In this document: positions 26,959-37,387 of the stretch, one piece after another
How the letters are laid out: every line of letters begins with the position of its first letter
How positions within the stretch are numbered: the stretch's first letter is position 1
Assembly: GCA_021604805.1 (NCBI GenBank)
Contig: BQJR01000003.1
Location: 744,001-808,000, forward strand
Length of the DNA stretch: 64,000 nucleotides
Direction: 5' to 3'
DNA from: Planctomycetota bacterium
Lineage (GTDB): Bacteria > Planctomycetota > B15-G4
Position numbers and translations under genes: made by a program
The notes under the pieces: generated by a model
Told to the model about the DNA's origin: nothing
The model's database searches: none
What the model saw: the letters and a program-made list of their open reading frames with translations, nothing else

Positions 26959-28668
26959 TCAAGGTAAGGGCGTGGTCGCCGCGAGGGCGGCGCTGCCGTT
27001 GAAGCCGCTCGGCGCGCCCGGGTCGGGTTGCCAAGCCTGGAAGTAGAACGACGTGTCGGCGTCGACACCCGCCGGCCAACGCAGCTCGAGCCGCGCTTCG
27101 CCTGCCGCGTCGACCGCGAGCCAGCGCACGACATCGGGGGTCGGGATCAAGCTGCCCGACTTGAAGGTCGCGACGAGCGGCGCGAAGCCCGTGACCAACG
27201 CCGCCGGCGTGTCGGGCAGCGCCCCGCGCAAGCTCAACGTGGCGCGCGTGTCGGCTTGCAAGGAACCCTGACCGTGCAGCCGTGCGACGCCCGCGCTGCC
27301 CGGGGACGCGAAGCCCAGCGGTCGCCAGGTCACGTTCACCAGGGGTTGCAACTTGGCGCTGAGCAGCGCGCCGAGCTTGGCGTAGGCGGCGGCGGCGGCG
27401 TCGTCGAGCGGTGCACTCAGCAGGTCGGTGCTCTCGTGGAAGTCGGCGAGCACGTCGGAGAGGCCCTCGACGAGCACCTGCCCGTTGCCCTCGATGCGTC
27501 GCAGCTTGAAGCGCGCGTCGCGGATCGCCTGATGGCGCACGAGGAAGTTCACCGTGTGATCCGGGGTGAAGCGCTCGGCGTAGATCCACGGTCGCAGCGA
27601 GGGCGTCGACGGATCCTGCAAGTACGGCAGCAGCGAGATCGAGTCTTCGGCCTGCGAGAGTTCGCCGGCGAGTTCGAGCACGGTGGCGAAGAGGTCAGTG
27701 GAGTTCACGAGCGCCGCGCACTCGTCGCCCGCGGGCACGCCCGGCCCGGTGACGATCAGCGGCACGTGCACGCCGCCGTTGAACACGGTGCCCTTGGCGT
27801 GGTTCTGCAGGAAGGGCGCCGTGGTCGCCGCGTCGAGCGTGCCGTTGTCGCCGAGGAAGATCACATAGGTGTTGGCGCGCACAGCCGGGTCCAGCTCGGC
27901 GAGCAGGCGTCCGATCTCCGTGTCCATCGCCTCGGTGAGCGCGCGCATGTGCAGCGGCGGGTCGATCACGTCGGGCAGCTCGACGCTGTGCAACTCGGCG
28001 GGCGGGGCGTGGAAGGGTTTGTGCGGCGCGTTGAAGGCCAGCCACAGGAACCAGGGTTCCTCCTTCGCGGACCACTGCTCGATGAAGCCCAGCGCTTCGT
28101 CCACGGCATCGGTGGTGGCGTAGGTCGTGCTGGTCTGCAGCGCGCCGTCCACGTTCTTCTGCCAGTGGAAGTAGGCGCTCTCGCCGTCGGCGCTCGGCAA
28201 GTTCCCGATCGATCCGCGGTGGTGCTCGAAGCCCGACTCCATGGGATGCAGGAGCGACGCCTCCGGCGCGTTGCCCGCCGCCAAGTGCCACTTGCCCACG
28301 GCCGCGTTGCGATACGCGACCGGCAACGCCTCGGGCAAGGTGAGCTCGGAGAGCGCCAGCTGCGAACCGCTGCTCGGCGACGTGATCGAGCCGAGGCCGG
28401 TGCGCATCGAGTACCGCCCGGTGAGGATCGTGGCCCGCGACGACGTGCAGAACGGGTTGGCCCACGCGTTCCTGAACAACACGCCCTCGCGCGCGAGCTG
28501 GTCGATCACCGGCGTGTTGCCCGGATCGGGATGCGCGCCGTAGGCCGCCACGCGATCGATGCCGAGGTCGTCGGCCAGGATCAGCAACACGTTCGGTGGC
28601 GACGGGTCCTGCGCGAAGGCGCGCGCGCCGAGCACCAGCACCGCGAGCAAGATCGTCGACCGACGCAT
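26959..28668 (-). CDS. exported sulfatase with shared C-terminal beta domain
   Basis: The 569-residue protein has a signal peptide (1-19, ending RAFA), the metal-binding NVLLILADDLG (Asp33, Asp34) and the formylglycine site CTSSRATILTGR at 74-85. The expected motif is C/S-X-P-X-R; here the proline is Ser76. GKWHLA and VIFLGDNG supply further catalytic residues, and the ANAPHKPF-like FNAPHKPFHAPP segment is also present. The last 110 residues are not sulfatase but the beta-rich module (TFKSGSLIPT, YFQAWQPDPGAPSGF) also found on two other secreted proteins in this window. Planctomycete sulfatases typically desulfate algal polysaccharides. The start is the ATG at 28668; upstream residues in the open frame look non-coding. 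Confidence 0.85.
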   Translation of the reverse strand: MRRSTILLAVLVLGARAFAQDPSPPNVLLILADDLGIDRVAAYGAHPDPGNTPVIDQLAREGVLFRNAWANPFCTSSRATILTGRYSMRTGLGSITSPSSGSQLALSELTLPEALPVAYRNAAVGKWHLAAGNAPEASLLHPMESGFEHHRGSIGNLPSADGESAYFHWQKNVDGALQTSTTYATTDAVDEALGFIEQWSAKEEPWFLWLAFNAPHKPFHAPPAELHSVELPDVIDPPLHMRALTEAMDTEIGRLLAELDPAVRANTYVIFLGDNGTLDAATTAPFLQNHAKGTVFNGGVHVPLIVTGPGVPAGDECAALVNSTDLFATVLELAGELSQAEDSISLLPYLQDPSTPSLRPWIYAERFTPDHTVNFLVRHQAIRDARFKLRRIEGNGQVLVEGLSDVLADFHESTDLLSAPLDDAAAAAYAKLGALLSAKLQPLVNVTWRPLGFASPGSAGVARLHGQGSLQADTRATLSLRGALPDTPAALVTGFAPLVATFKSGSLIPTPDVVRWLAVDAAGEARLELRWPAGVDADTSFYFQAWQPDPGAPSGFNGSAALAATTPLP

Positions 28669-28742
28669 CACGCGTGACCTCGTCCCATGCTGCGCGACGC
28701 GTGGAGTCCACCTCCACGCCGGCGCGCACGTTCGAAGCAAGC

Positions 28743-30674
<1,932 letters not shown>

Positions 30675-30840
30675 GGGGTCCACCTCGGGGAAGCCGCTGC
30701 GGGCTGCCAGACCAAGATGTCGGGCGTGGGGCAACGAGACGCGCCAGTCTAGCCTGCGACGGCACTCGGCGTCTCGCCCAGCGACTGAGCGACGCTCCGC
30801 GCCTCGCATCCAGCACCTCGCGAGCGCTACGCTCTGCCGC

Positions 30841-32073
30841 GTGCTCGACCGACTCCCCCACGCCAACGAGCGTCGCCTCGCCGTGCGACTCCTGAAAGAC
30901 GCCCAGCGCCAAGTGCGCGGCGGGCATCCGTGGGTTTATGCGTCGGCCATCACCTCGCTGAGTCACGAAGGTGAGTCCGGCGATCTCGCCGTGCTCTTCG
31001 ACGACGACCGCAAGTTCCTCGCCATCGGCCTCTACGACCCGCGCTCGCCGCTGCGCGTGCGCGTGCTGCACCACGGCCGCCCGCGCACCCTCGACGAGAG
31101 TTTCTGGCGCGAACGCCTCACGGCCGCCTTCGCGCTGCGCGCACCACTCGAAGCCTCGAGCCACACGAACGCATACCGCTGCCTGCACGGCGAGAACGAT
31201 CAGCTGCCCGGCCTCGTGCTGGATCGCTACGACCGAAGCTACGTGCTCAAACTCGACACCCACGCCTGGCTCCCGCACCTCGCCGCGCTCGTGCCGCTCC
31301 TCGTGGAACGCACCGGCGCGCAACGCATCGTGCTGCGGCTCAGTCGCAGTGAACGCGAGGCCGCCGCCGAGCTGGGCTTGACCGACGGCACACTGCTGCA
31401 TGGCGACGCGCCCCCCGCGCGCCTCGACTTCCTCGAGAACGGCCTGCACTTCGACGCCGACATCGTGCGCGGCCAGAAGACCGGACACTTCCTCGACCAA
31501 CGCGAGAACCGCGCGCGCGTGCGCGAACTCGCCGACGGCGCGCGCGTGCTCGACGTGTTCAGCTGCAACGGCGGCTTCTCGGTGTACGCCGCGGCGGGCG
31601 GCGCGCGCAGCGTGCACAGCGTGGACCAGAGCCCCCACGCCATCGAAGCCGTGCAGCGCAACCTGCAGGCCAACCGCGCGCAACCCGGCGTGGCGGCCTG
31701 CAGCGCCGCGAGCAGTGTGGGCGACGCCTTCGCCGTGATGCGCACGCTCGTGGAAGACGGCGAGCGCTTCGAGCTCGTGATCGTGGACCCGCCGTCCTTC
31801 GCGAGCAAGCAAGCCGACATCCCCGCAGCGCTGAACGCCTACCGACGCCTCACCGACCTGGCGCTCAAGCTGTGCGCACCCCGGGCCGTGCTCGTGCAGT
31901 CCTCGTGTTCGAGCCGCGTGCAGGCCGACGCCTTCTTCGACACGATCCGCGAAGCCGCGCTGCGTTCAGGACGTCGCCTGCAGGAGCTCGAACGCAGCGC
32001 CCACGCGCTCGACCACCCGATCGGTTTCCCGCAAGGCGCCTACCTGAAGACGCTCTTCTCGCGAGTGGGCTGA
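30841..32073 (+). CDS. class I SAM-dependent 23S rRNA methyltransferase, RlmI-like
   Basis: From GTG 30841 the protein has 410 residues. An N-terminal PUA-like domain (RQVRGGHPWVYASAI) is followed by the EEHD-like central domain (HGENDQLPGLVLDRYD) and a Rossmann methyltransferase with GQKTGHFLDQRENR, motif I DVFSCNGGFSVYAAAGG and motif IV IVDPPSFASK. This order is that of RlmI, which methylates C5 of a cytosine in 23S rRNA. The open frame extends upstream to 30595 but that part overlaps the helicase start and has no family resemblance; no strong Shine-Dalgarno marks the start. Confidence 0.85.
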   Translation: MLDRLPHANERRLAVRLLKDAQRQVRGGHPWVYASAITSLSHEGESGDLAVLFDDDRKFLAIGLYDPRSPLRVRVLHHGRPRTLDESFWRERLTAAFALRAPLEASSHTNAYRCLHGENDQLPGLVLDRYDRSYVLKLDTHAWLPHLAALVPLLVERTGAQRIVLRLSRSEREAAAELGLTDGTLLHGDAPPARLDFLENGLHFDADIVRGQKTGHFLDQRENRARVRELADGARVLDVFSCNGGFSVYAAAGGARSVHSVDQSPHAIEAVQRNLQANRAQPGVAACSAASSVGDAFAVMRTLVEDGERFELVIVDPPSFASKQADIPAALNAYRRLTDLALKLCAPRAVLVQSSCSSRVQADAFFDTIREAALRSGRRLQELERSAHALDHPIGFPQGAYLKTLFSRVG

Positions 32074-32098
32074 GCGCGGCGTCGGCAGGTCGGGCCAG

Positions 32099-33739
32099 TC
32101 AGGGCAAGCTGGCGCGGAAGGGCATCGCGGGCAGACCCTGCGCGTTCACCAAGCCGCCCTGTGCCTCTTGGTGCCAGCCGTAGCGAACGCTCACAGGCTG
32201 CGCGAGGTCGTCGTGCCAGACGCGCACGCGATCGCCCTCGGCGCGGGCGCGCGCGTGGGCGAAGTGACCGTCGGCACCGGCGACCTCGAACCAACGCAGC
32301 GCTTGACCGTCGATGCTGCGCAACTCGGTGCCGTCGGCGAAGCGCACCACGAGCGAACCCACCGACGACACGCTCTCGGCGCGCGCGGGATCGCCCGTGA
32401 GCGCGTCCACGAGACCGCCGCGCGTGAGTTCGGCGCAACGCGGGAAGGCGTGCGGGATGTCGGGCAGGCCGTAGGTGCGTGCCAGGGCCCAAGCCGCGAG
32501 GCGTCGTCCCACGGTGCTCTTCTCGGGCATGAACAGATCGGAGGCATCGCCCAGGTCGGTGGTCACGATCAGACCGGTGGCGGGCAACTCCGACAAGCGT
32601 GACTGCGACTCCCAGAGTTCGGGCAGACGCGTCACGAGCAGGTTGTGTTCGGGCTTCTCGGTCGGGCGGTTCTCGCCGTAACGATAGGGCGAGAGTTGCA
32701 CCGACAACCAAGGGAGCGCGTGGTCGTGCCACGCGTCGCGCCAACTCTGCACGAGCGCGCGTTGAAGCGTGGCGTAGAAGGCGCCGGTGCCGATGTCTTG
32801 TTCGCCTTGATGCCAGATCACGCCGCGCACGGCGAAGGGCGCGAGCGGCGCGATCATGCCGTTGAACAAACCGGTCGGGTCGTCGTAGATCCCGGTGGAC
32901 GGGTCGGCGGCGCTCAGCGGGTGGCGCGGCACGGCGGGGACTTCAGGCAGCTCGTCGCCACGTTCGAACGCCACGCGCGCTGCGGCGATCCAAGCCTCGA
33001 AGTCGTCGAGCGTGGGCGCGAGCGCAGCGCGATGTTCGGCCACGGCAGCCTCGTGACGCGCGAGCACGCCGTGCAGCGCCGGGTCTCCGAGCAAGCCGCT
33101 GCGCGGGATCCAAGCAGCCGCGCGCGAGAACGAGAACGTGGCTTGCACGATGCCCACGGGGACGCCGAGCTGATCTTGCAACCGACACGCGAAGGCGTAG
33201 GCCACGGCCGACACCTCGGTCGTGTTGCTCGGTGTGCACGCCGCCCACTCGAGTTGCAGCTCGCGACTCTCAGCCGTGCGCCCCATGGCAGGCACGCTCG
33301 CGAAGCGCACGCGCGGACGATGCGCGCTGCTCACGACCGCCTCGGCGTGCGTGGAGTAGCGCACTGGGAACGCCATGTTCGCGCCGCCCGCGGCGATCCA
33401 GACCTCGCCGACGAGGATGTCCTGCACGCGAAGGCTCTCGTCGCCACTGGTGACCGCGAGTTGGAACGGGCCGCCGGCCGCGCGGGCCGGCAGCTCTAAG
33501 CCCCAGCGTCCGGTGGCGCCGGCGCGCGCCTCGCGTTGCGTGTCGCCGAGCCGCACGCTCACGCGAGCGCGCGGCGCCGCCTGGCCCCACACGGGGAGCG
33601 GCTTGCCGGCTTGAACGACCATGTGATCCGCGAACACCCCGGCGACTTCGAGCTGAGCGTTGAGCGTCGGCAACAGCAGCAGCAGGCCGAGGCAAGCGGT
33701 CAGCGAGCGCAGCGCTGAGGGTCGCGCGGCGGTCGGCAT
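32099..33739 (-). CDS. sialate-O-acetylesterase-family pseudoenzyme (catalytic Ser and His lost)
   Basis: The 546-residue protein has a signal peptide (ACLGLLLLLPTLNA) and the full sialate O-acetylesterase domain layout: FADHMVVQAGKPLPVWG, VQDILVGEVWIAAGGANM, VIWHQGEQDIG and a C-terminal beta region. The nucleophile motif, CSGQSNM in its tandem neighbour, reads AAGGANM here (Ala120 replaces Ser). The catalytic DIHP motif reads DLFM (Phe403 replaces His). The fold-determining residues are otherwise retained, so it looks like a deliberately inactive binding or regulatory homologue rather than a decayed gene. The start is uncertain between ATG 33739 and 33754, because both lie in a tandem repeat. 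Confidence 0.8.
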   Translation of the reverse strand: MPTAARPSALRSLTACLGLLLLLPTLNAQLEVAGVFADHMVVQAGKPLPVWGQAAPRARVSVRLGDTQREARAGATGRWGLELPARAAGGPFQLAVTSGDESLRVQDILVGEVWIAAGGANMAFPVRYSTHAEAVVSSAHRPRVRFASVPAMGRTAESRELQLEWAACTPSNTTEVSAVAYAFACRLQDQLGVPVGIVQATFSFSRAAAWIPRSGLLGDPALHGVLARHEAAVAEHRAALAPTLDDFEAWIAAARVAFERGDELPEVPAVPRHPLSAADPSTGIYDDPTGLFNGMIAPLAPFAVRGVIWHQGEQDIGTGAFYATLQRALVQSWRDAWHDHALPWLSVQLSPYRYGENRPTEKPEHNLLVTRLPELWESQSRLSELPATGLIVTTDLGDASDLFMPEKSTVGRRLAAWALARTYGLPDIPHAFPRCAELTRGGLVDALTGDPARAESVSSVGSLVVRFADGTELRSIDGQALRWFEVAGADGHFAHARARAEGDRVRVWHDDLAQPVSVRYGWHQEAQGGLVNAQGLPAMPFRASLP

Positions 33740-33806
33740 GCGTGAGGTCGGCATGCGTGAGGTCGGCGCGCGTGAGATCGCGACGCGTGAGATCGCGACG
33801 CGTAGC
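33732..33806. repeat. five 15-bp tandem repeats
   Basis: Units of 15 bp follow one another without gaps: GTCGGCATGCGTGAG twice (33732-33761), GTCGGCGCGCGTGAG (33762-33776), ATCGCGACGCGTGAG (33777-33791) and ATCGCGACGCGTAGC (33792-33806). They lie between the two esterase-family genes. Read on the minus strand they are in frame with the downstream gene, and two units each contain an ATG. Confidence 0.9.
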
Positions 33807-33834
33807 GCGAAGGCACGCACGGCTCGTGAGCGAG

Positions 33835-35388
33835 TCACCGGCGCGCTCCAGCACGTTCGTCGCGCGGCGCCGTCGCGGCTGCGTCGAGGTCTTCGCGGAA
33901 CGGGCACGCAGGTAAGCTGGCGGCGTTGACGAGGTTGGGCGGCACGGACGCATCCCAGGCGAAGCGCACCGCGCGCGGCGAGGCCACGCCTGCGGCCGCG
34001 AGCACGATCGTCTCGCCGTCGAGGCGCGCTTCGGCGGGCACCCAGTTGTCTTGCGCGTCGCGCAGCTCGAAGGGACCGGGCGCGGCCTCGTCGGTCACGC
34101 GCAGGCCTTCGCTCCAGCGGAAGCGCACGCGCACGCGGCCGTCGTCGAGCCGCTCCAACCCACTCACGAGCGGACCGTTGGCGATCAGCTCGCTGCGCCC
34201 GAACACATGATGCAGCGCGAGCCGCGCCAGACGCTCGCCCACGCTCAGCTTGTCTTTGGGGTGGATGTCGTGCAGATCGCCGACGTCGGGCGTGAGCGCC
34301 ATGGCCGTGCCCGGGATCGCCGAAGCGGCGCGCTGTGCCTCGCGCAACTCGGCCAAGAGCCCGAAGCCCGAGCTGTACTCGAAGGGCGCAAGTTGCACGA
34401 ACAAGACGGGCAGCTCGGGGCGCTCGAAGACCTCGCGCCAGCCCGCGATCCAGGCGCGCATCTTCTCGGTGTAGAGCGCGCCGTCGCCCAGGTCTTGCTC
34501 GCCCTGGTACCAGGTCACGCCGCCGAAGGCGAAGGGCACCAGGGGATGGATCATCACGTTGTAGAGGGCGCTGGGTTGGTCGCGCGCGGCGTGGGGATGA
34601 TCGGGGATCTCGGGCATGTCGGGGAGCGGCGAGCCGTCGGCGAGCGCGGCGCGCGCGGCGAGCACCCAGGTCTCGTAGGCGTCGAGGCGCGGGCGGAGGG
34701 CTTCGGGATAGGCGGCGCGCTCCATGCGCATCTCGTCGAGCACGACCTGTCGGGACGCGATCGCCGCGAAACCCTCGGGCGGCGTCCAGGGTTCGATGTG
34801 CGTGCCACCGAAGGCCGACGCCACGAGCCCCACCGGCACTCCGAGCTCTGCGTGCAGTCGTCGCCCGAAGAAGTAGGCCACGGCGCTGAACCACTCGGCG
34901 CTCGCGGGCGTGCAGGCGCGCCACTCGCTGGGCGTGTCGTCGCGAGGCCAGGCGGCGCTGCCGCGCGGGACGTGGAACAGGCGCAGCTGTGGGTGTGTGG
35001 CCTCGCTCACGTGACGCGCGGCGTTCTCCGAGAGCGCGAGCTCCCACTCCATGTTCGACTGCCCGGAGCACAGCCAGACTTCGCCGACCAGCACGTCGCG
35101 CACACGCAGCTCGTTGTCCCCGGTCACGCGCAACTCGTGCGGACCGCCGGCGGGCACGGGGTCGAGCGTGACGCGCCATGTGCCGTTCGCATCCGCCAGC
35201 GTGTCCTGCTGCTGACCGGCGAAGCTCACCGACACGGCCTCGCCTGCGCTGGCCCACCCCCAGATCGGCAAGGCCACGTTGCGCTGCAAGACCATGTGTT
35301 CGCCGAGCACTGCCGGCAAGCGCACGTCGGCATGCGCCGCGACAGCGAGCGCGAACAACGCCGCGAGCAGAGACACGCTTCGCTGCAT
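33835..35388 (-). CDS. sialate O-acetylesterase, catalytically intact
   Basis: The 517-residue protein has a signal peptide (1-20, ending AAHA) and the complete active site of the family: nucleophile Ser111 in CSGQSNME, the QGEQD motif in VTWYQGEQDLG, and the catalytic GDLHDIHPKDK with His376. GMVLQRN-like HMVLQRNVALPIWGWA precedes it, as is normal. These enzymes remove O-acetyl groups from sialic acids or, in planctomycetes, probably from acetylated polysaccharides. The downstream gene on the same strand encodes an inactive paralogue 95 bp away, so the pair may be co-expressed. Confidence 0.88.
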   Translation of the reverse strand: MQRSVSLLAALFALAVAAHADVRLPAVLGEHMVLQRNVALPIWGWASAGEAVSVSFAGQQQDTLADANGTWRVTLDPVPAGGPHELRVTGDNELRVRDVLVGEVWLCSGQSNMEWELALSENAARHVSEATHPQLRLFHVPRGSAAWPRDDTPSEWRACTPASAEWFSAVAYFFGRRLHAELGVPVGLVASAFGGTHIEPWTPPEGFAAIASRQVVLDEMRMERAAYPEALRPRLDAYETWVLAARAALADGSPLPDMPEIPDHPHAARDQPSALYNVMIHPLVPFAFGGVTWYQGEQDLGDGALYTEKMRAWIAGWREVFERPELPVLFVQLAPFEYSSGFGLLAELREAQRAASAIPGTAMALTPDVGDLHDIHPKDKLSVGERLARLALHHVFGRSELIANGPLVSGLERLDDGRVRVRFRWSEGLRVTDEAAPGPFELRDAQDNWVPAEARLDGETIVLAAAGVASPRAVRFAWDASVPPNLVNAASLPACPFREDLDAAATAPRDERAGARR

Positions 35389-35460
35389 GGAGAGGACTCC
35401 CCGAGGGAAGCCGTCAACCTATCGCCCGCAACCGAAGAGGTCTAGCTGCGGTGCGCGCGA

Positions 35461-37110
35461 CTACTTCGGGTTCGCCAACACCGCGTAGCGATACGGGACC
35501 TCGAGTGTGAGCGCCAGCATGGCGGTGGCGTACACGCGCCCGCCTTCGGAGCCCCAGGGATCACCGCTGGGATCCCACGAACCGCGTTGCTCGCCGGTCT
35601 GCGATTGCTGCTGCGCGATCTGCTCGAGGCCAGCTTGCCAACGCACCCACGCTCTGCCGCCGTGCTGGTACAGCGCGTAGCTCGCGTAGTACCAGTAGTA
35701 GAAGTCGCGGCTCGCGATGTCGTCGTCGCTGGCGCCCCACTGGATCGGGCGCGCCACGAGCAACTCGGCGCCCTTGTCGAGCAGCGCGGCGTTGTTCGGG
35801 TTGCGCAGCTCGGGATCGGCGAAGCTGCGGCAGAGCATGGCCACGGCGGTCATGGCTTCGCTCTGTTCAGCGGGCCAGAACGCGTTGGCGCCGGGCGCGC
35901 GCGCCGAGCGTCCGCCGCGCGAGGTGTAACCGGTGCGTCCCGTGGCGGGATCGGTCATCTCTTCGATGAAGACCATGGCGTCGTCGAGCGCGTTCGGGTC
36001 GACGTCGTAGTCGAGGTCGCGCGCCAGAGTGAGCACCATCACCACCCACCCCGTGACCGACACGTCGCTCGGGTTGAGCAACATCTCGTCGCTGCCCGGA
36101 TCGCCGTAGCGCCAAGCACCGCCAGCGTTCTTGAGGCTCATCAGGTAGTCGATGCCGCGCTGCGCCGAGCGCCGGTAACGATACCCCTGCCCGGACATTG
36201 CCGAGGCTTCGATCATGGCCAGCGTGGCGATGGCGTGGTCGTAGGTGTGCAGGTTGTGGCGCGGGTCGGCGAAGTTGCCGTTCTCCGCTTGCTGATCGAT
36301 GAGCCAACGCATGCCGCGCTTCACGGTCTGCTGGTAGCGACCGTAGCTGGGCGTGTAGCCGGCGCCCAAGAAGGCGAGCAGGCTCAGGCCCGAAACGCCC
36401 ACGTCGTAGACAGGTTTGCCGCGGCCGCTGCAGGCGATCTCACCCACGACGTCGCTCTGCTCGAAGCACTCGTCGTCGAAGGCGTTGGCCGACCAGTAGC
36501 CGGCCCCGTTCTGGTGATGCATGAGCCAGCGCAGCGCGGCTTCCACGTTGGCTTGCACGACATCCCCGCGGTGGATGAACTTGCGCGTGCCCGGTCCGCC
36601 GCTGCGTGGGCCGAAGTTCGGCGTGCCAGTGCCTGGGCCGATCACGGACGGCGTGTTCGCCGGCATCGGCGTGATCGGCGCGTCCACCAGCGCCTCGGTG
36701 CTCTCCGCGATGGGCGTGTCGACCACCTCGGGGTCGTCGCTGAGTTCCTCGAGTTGCTCGAGTGGCGGCGGTTCCGGCGGCTCGGGCTCCAACATCGGCG
36801 GCGGGTCGGGATCGGCCGTGACCAACAGCGTGCGATCGTGATCGAGTTGCACCGGCGGCGAGCTCTGCCCCCACATCACGAGCAACACGACCGCGTGCAA
36901 GAGCAGCGAGACGACGGCGTAGGGCGAGTTGCGCACGAACTCGCGCAGCGAATCTTCCAAGCTGCGCGGCGCGCCCACACCACCTACGTGCAGCGGCACC
37001 TGTTCCGTGTCCGACGCCGAGTTGCCGCGCGCCTCATGCTCCCCGCCCGCGCCACGGTGCTGCTTGCTGCCCCCAGTGTGTGCAGTGTGTCCTGCGCGCT
37101 GCTCGTCCAC
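35461..37110 (-). CDS. membrane-anchored squalene-cyclase/prenyltransferase-repeat protein
   Basis: From GTG 37110, preceded by GAGGAG, the protein has 549 residues. A hydrophilic Gly/His-rich start leads to a membrane helix (62-81, SPYAVVSLLLHAVVLLVMWG), then a Pro/Glu-rich stalk (about 90-130) like that of TonB. The rest is alpha/alpha toroid repeats with the QW-like pattern (VEAALRWLMHHQNGAGYWSA, GMRWLIDQQAENGNF, GIDYLMSLKNAGGAWRYG). The DXDD motif of true cyclases is not evident, so this is probably a binding or scaffold toroid of the type common in planctomycetes rather than a squalene cyclase. Function unknown. Confidence 0.75.
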   Translation of the reverse strand: MDEQRAGHTAHTGGSKQHRGAGGEHEARGNSASDTEQVPLHVGGVGAPRSLEDSLREFVRNSPYAVVSLLLHAVVLLVMWGQSSPPVQLDHDRTLLVTADPDPPPMLEPEPPEPPPLEQLEELSDDPEVVDTPIAESTEALVDAPITPMPANTPSVIGPGTGTPNFGPRSGGPGTRKFIHRGDVVQANVEAALRWLMHHQNGAGYWSANAFDDECFEQSDVVGEIACSGRGKPVYDVGVSGLSLLAFLGAGYTPSYGRYQQTVKRGMRWLIDQQAENGNFADPRHNLHTYDHAIATLAMIEASAMSGQGYRYRRSAQRGIDYLMSLKNAGGAWRYGDPGSDEMLLNPSDVSVTGWVVMVLTLARDLDYDVDPNALDDAMVFIEEMTDPATGRTGYTSRGGRSARAPGANAFWPAEQSEAMTAVAMLCRSFADPELRNPNNAALLDKGAELLVARPIQWGASDDDIASRDFYYWYYASYALYQHGGRAWVRWQAGLEQIAQQQSQTGEQRGSWDPSGDPWGSEGGRVYATAMLALTLEVPYRYAVLANPK

Positions 37111-37387
37111 GGCGCTCCTCCGTGCGAGACCTCCCCGCCAACGGCGGTGCACGCTGCAGGCCGCTGCCTGTCGGGGTTTCACTTGCCTCTAGAGCGCGCG
37201 CCGAGGACAGCAACGCGACGCTGCGAAAAGAACCCGGCTGCGGCGGACGACACGCGTCCTCGCAGGGGCGCTGATTCCCGTGGCCGGTCCTCCTGTGGCC
37301 GCGTGCATCAGGCACGCGCGGTCGAGCGAGGCGACGGGCTCAGGCTCGCTCCGTTAGACTGCGCGGCTCCCCGCTCCGAGAGATCTC

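Noticed and set aside
33732..33806. CRISPR-like array
   Set aside because: The units are 15 bp, contiguous and without spacers, so they are simple tandem repeats.
32099..35257. 1052-residue minus-strand frame spanning both esterase-family genes
   Set aside because: Its first half is the wrong frame of the intact esterase gene; only the part from about 33739 matches the family, so it is not a fusion protein.
35461..37110. Functional squalene-hopene cyclase
   Set aside because: The protein has toroid repeats but no evident DXDD catalytic motif, and carries a TonB-like stalk, so enzyme activity is not supported.
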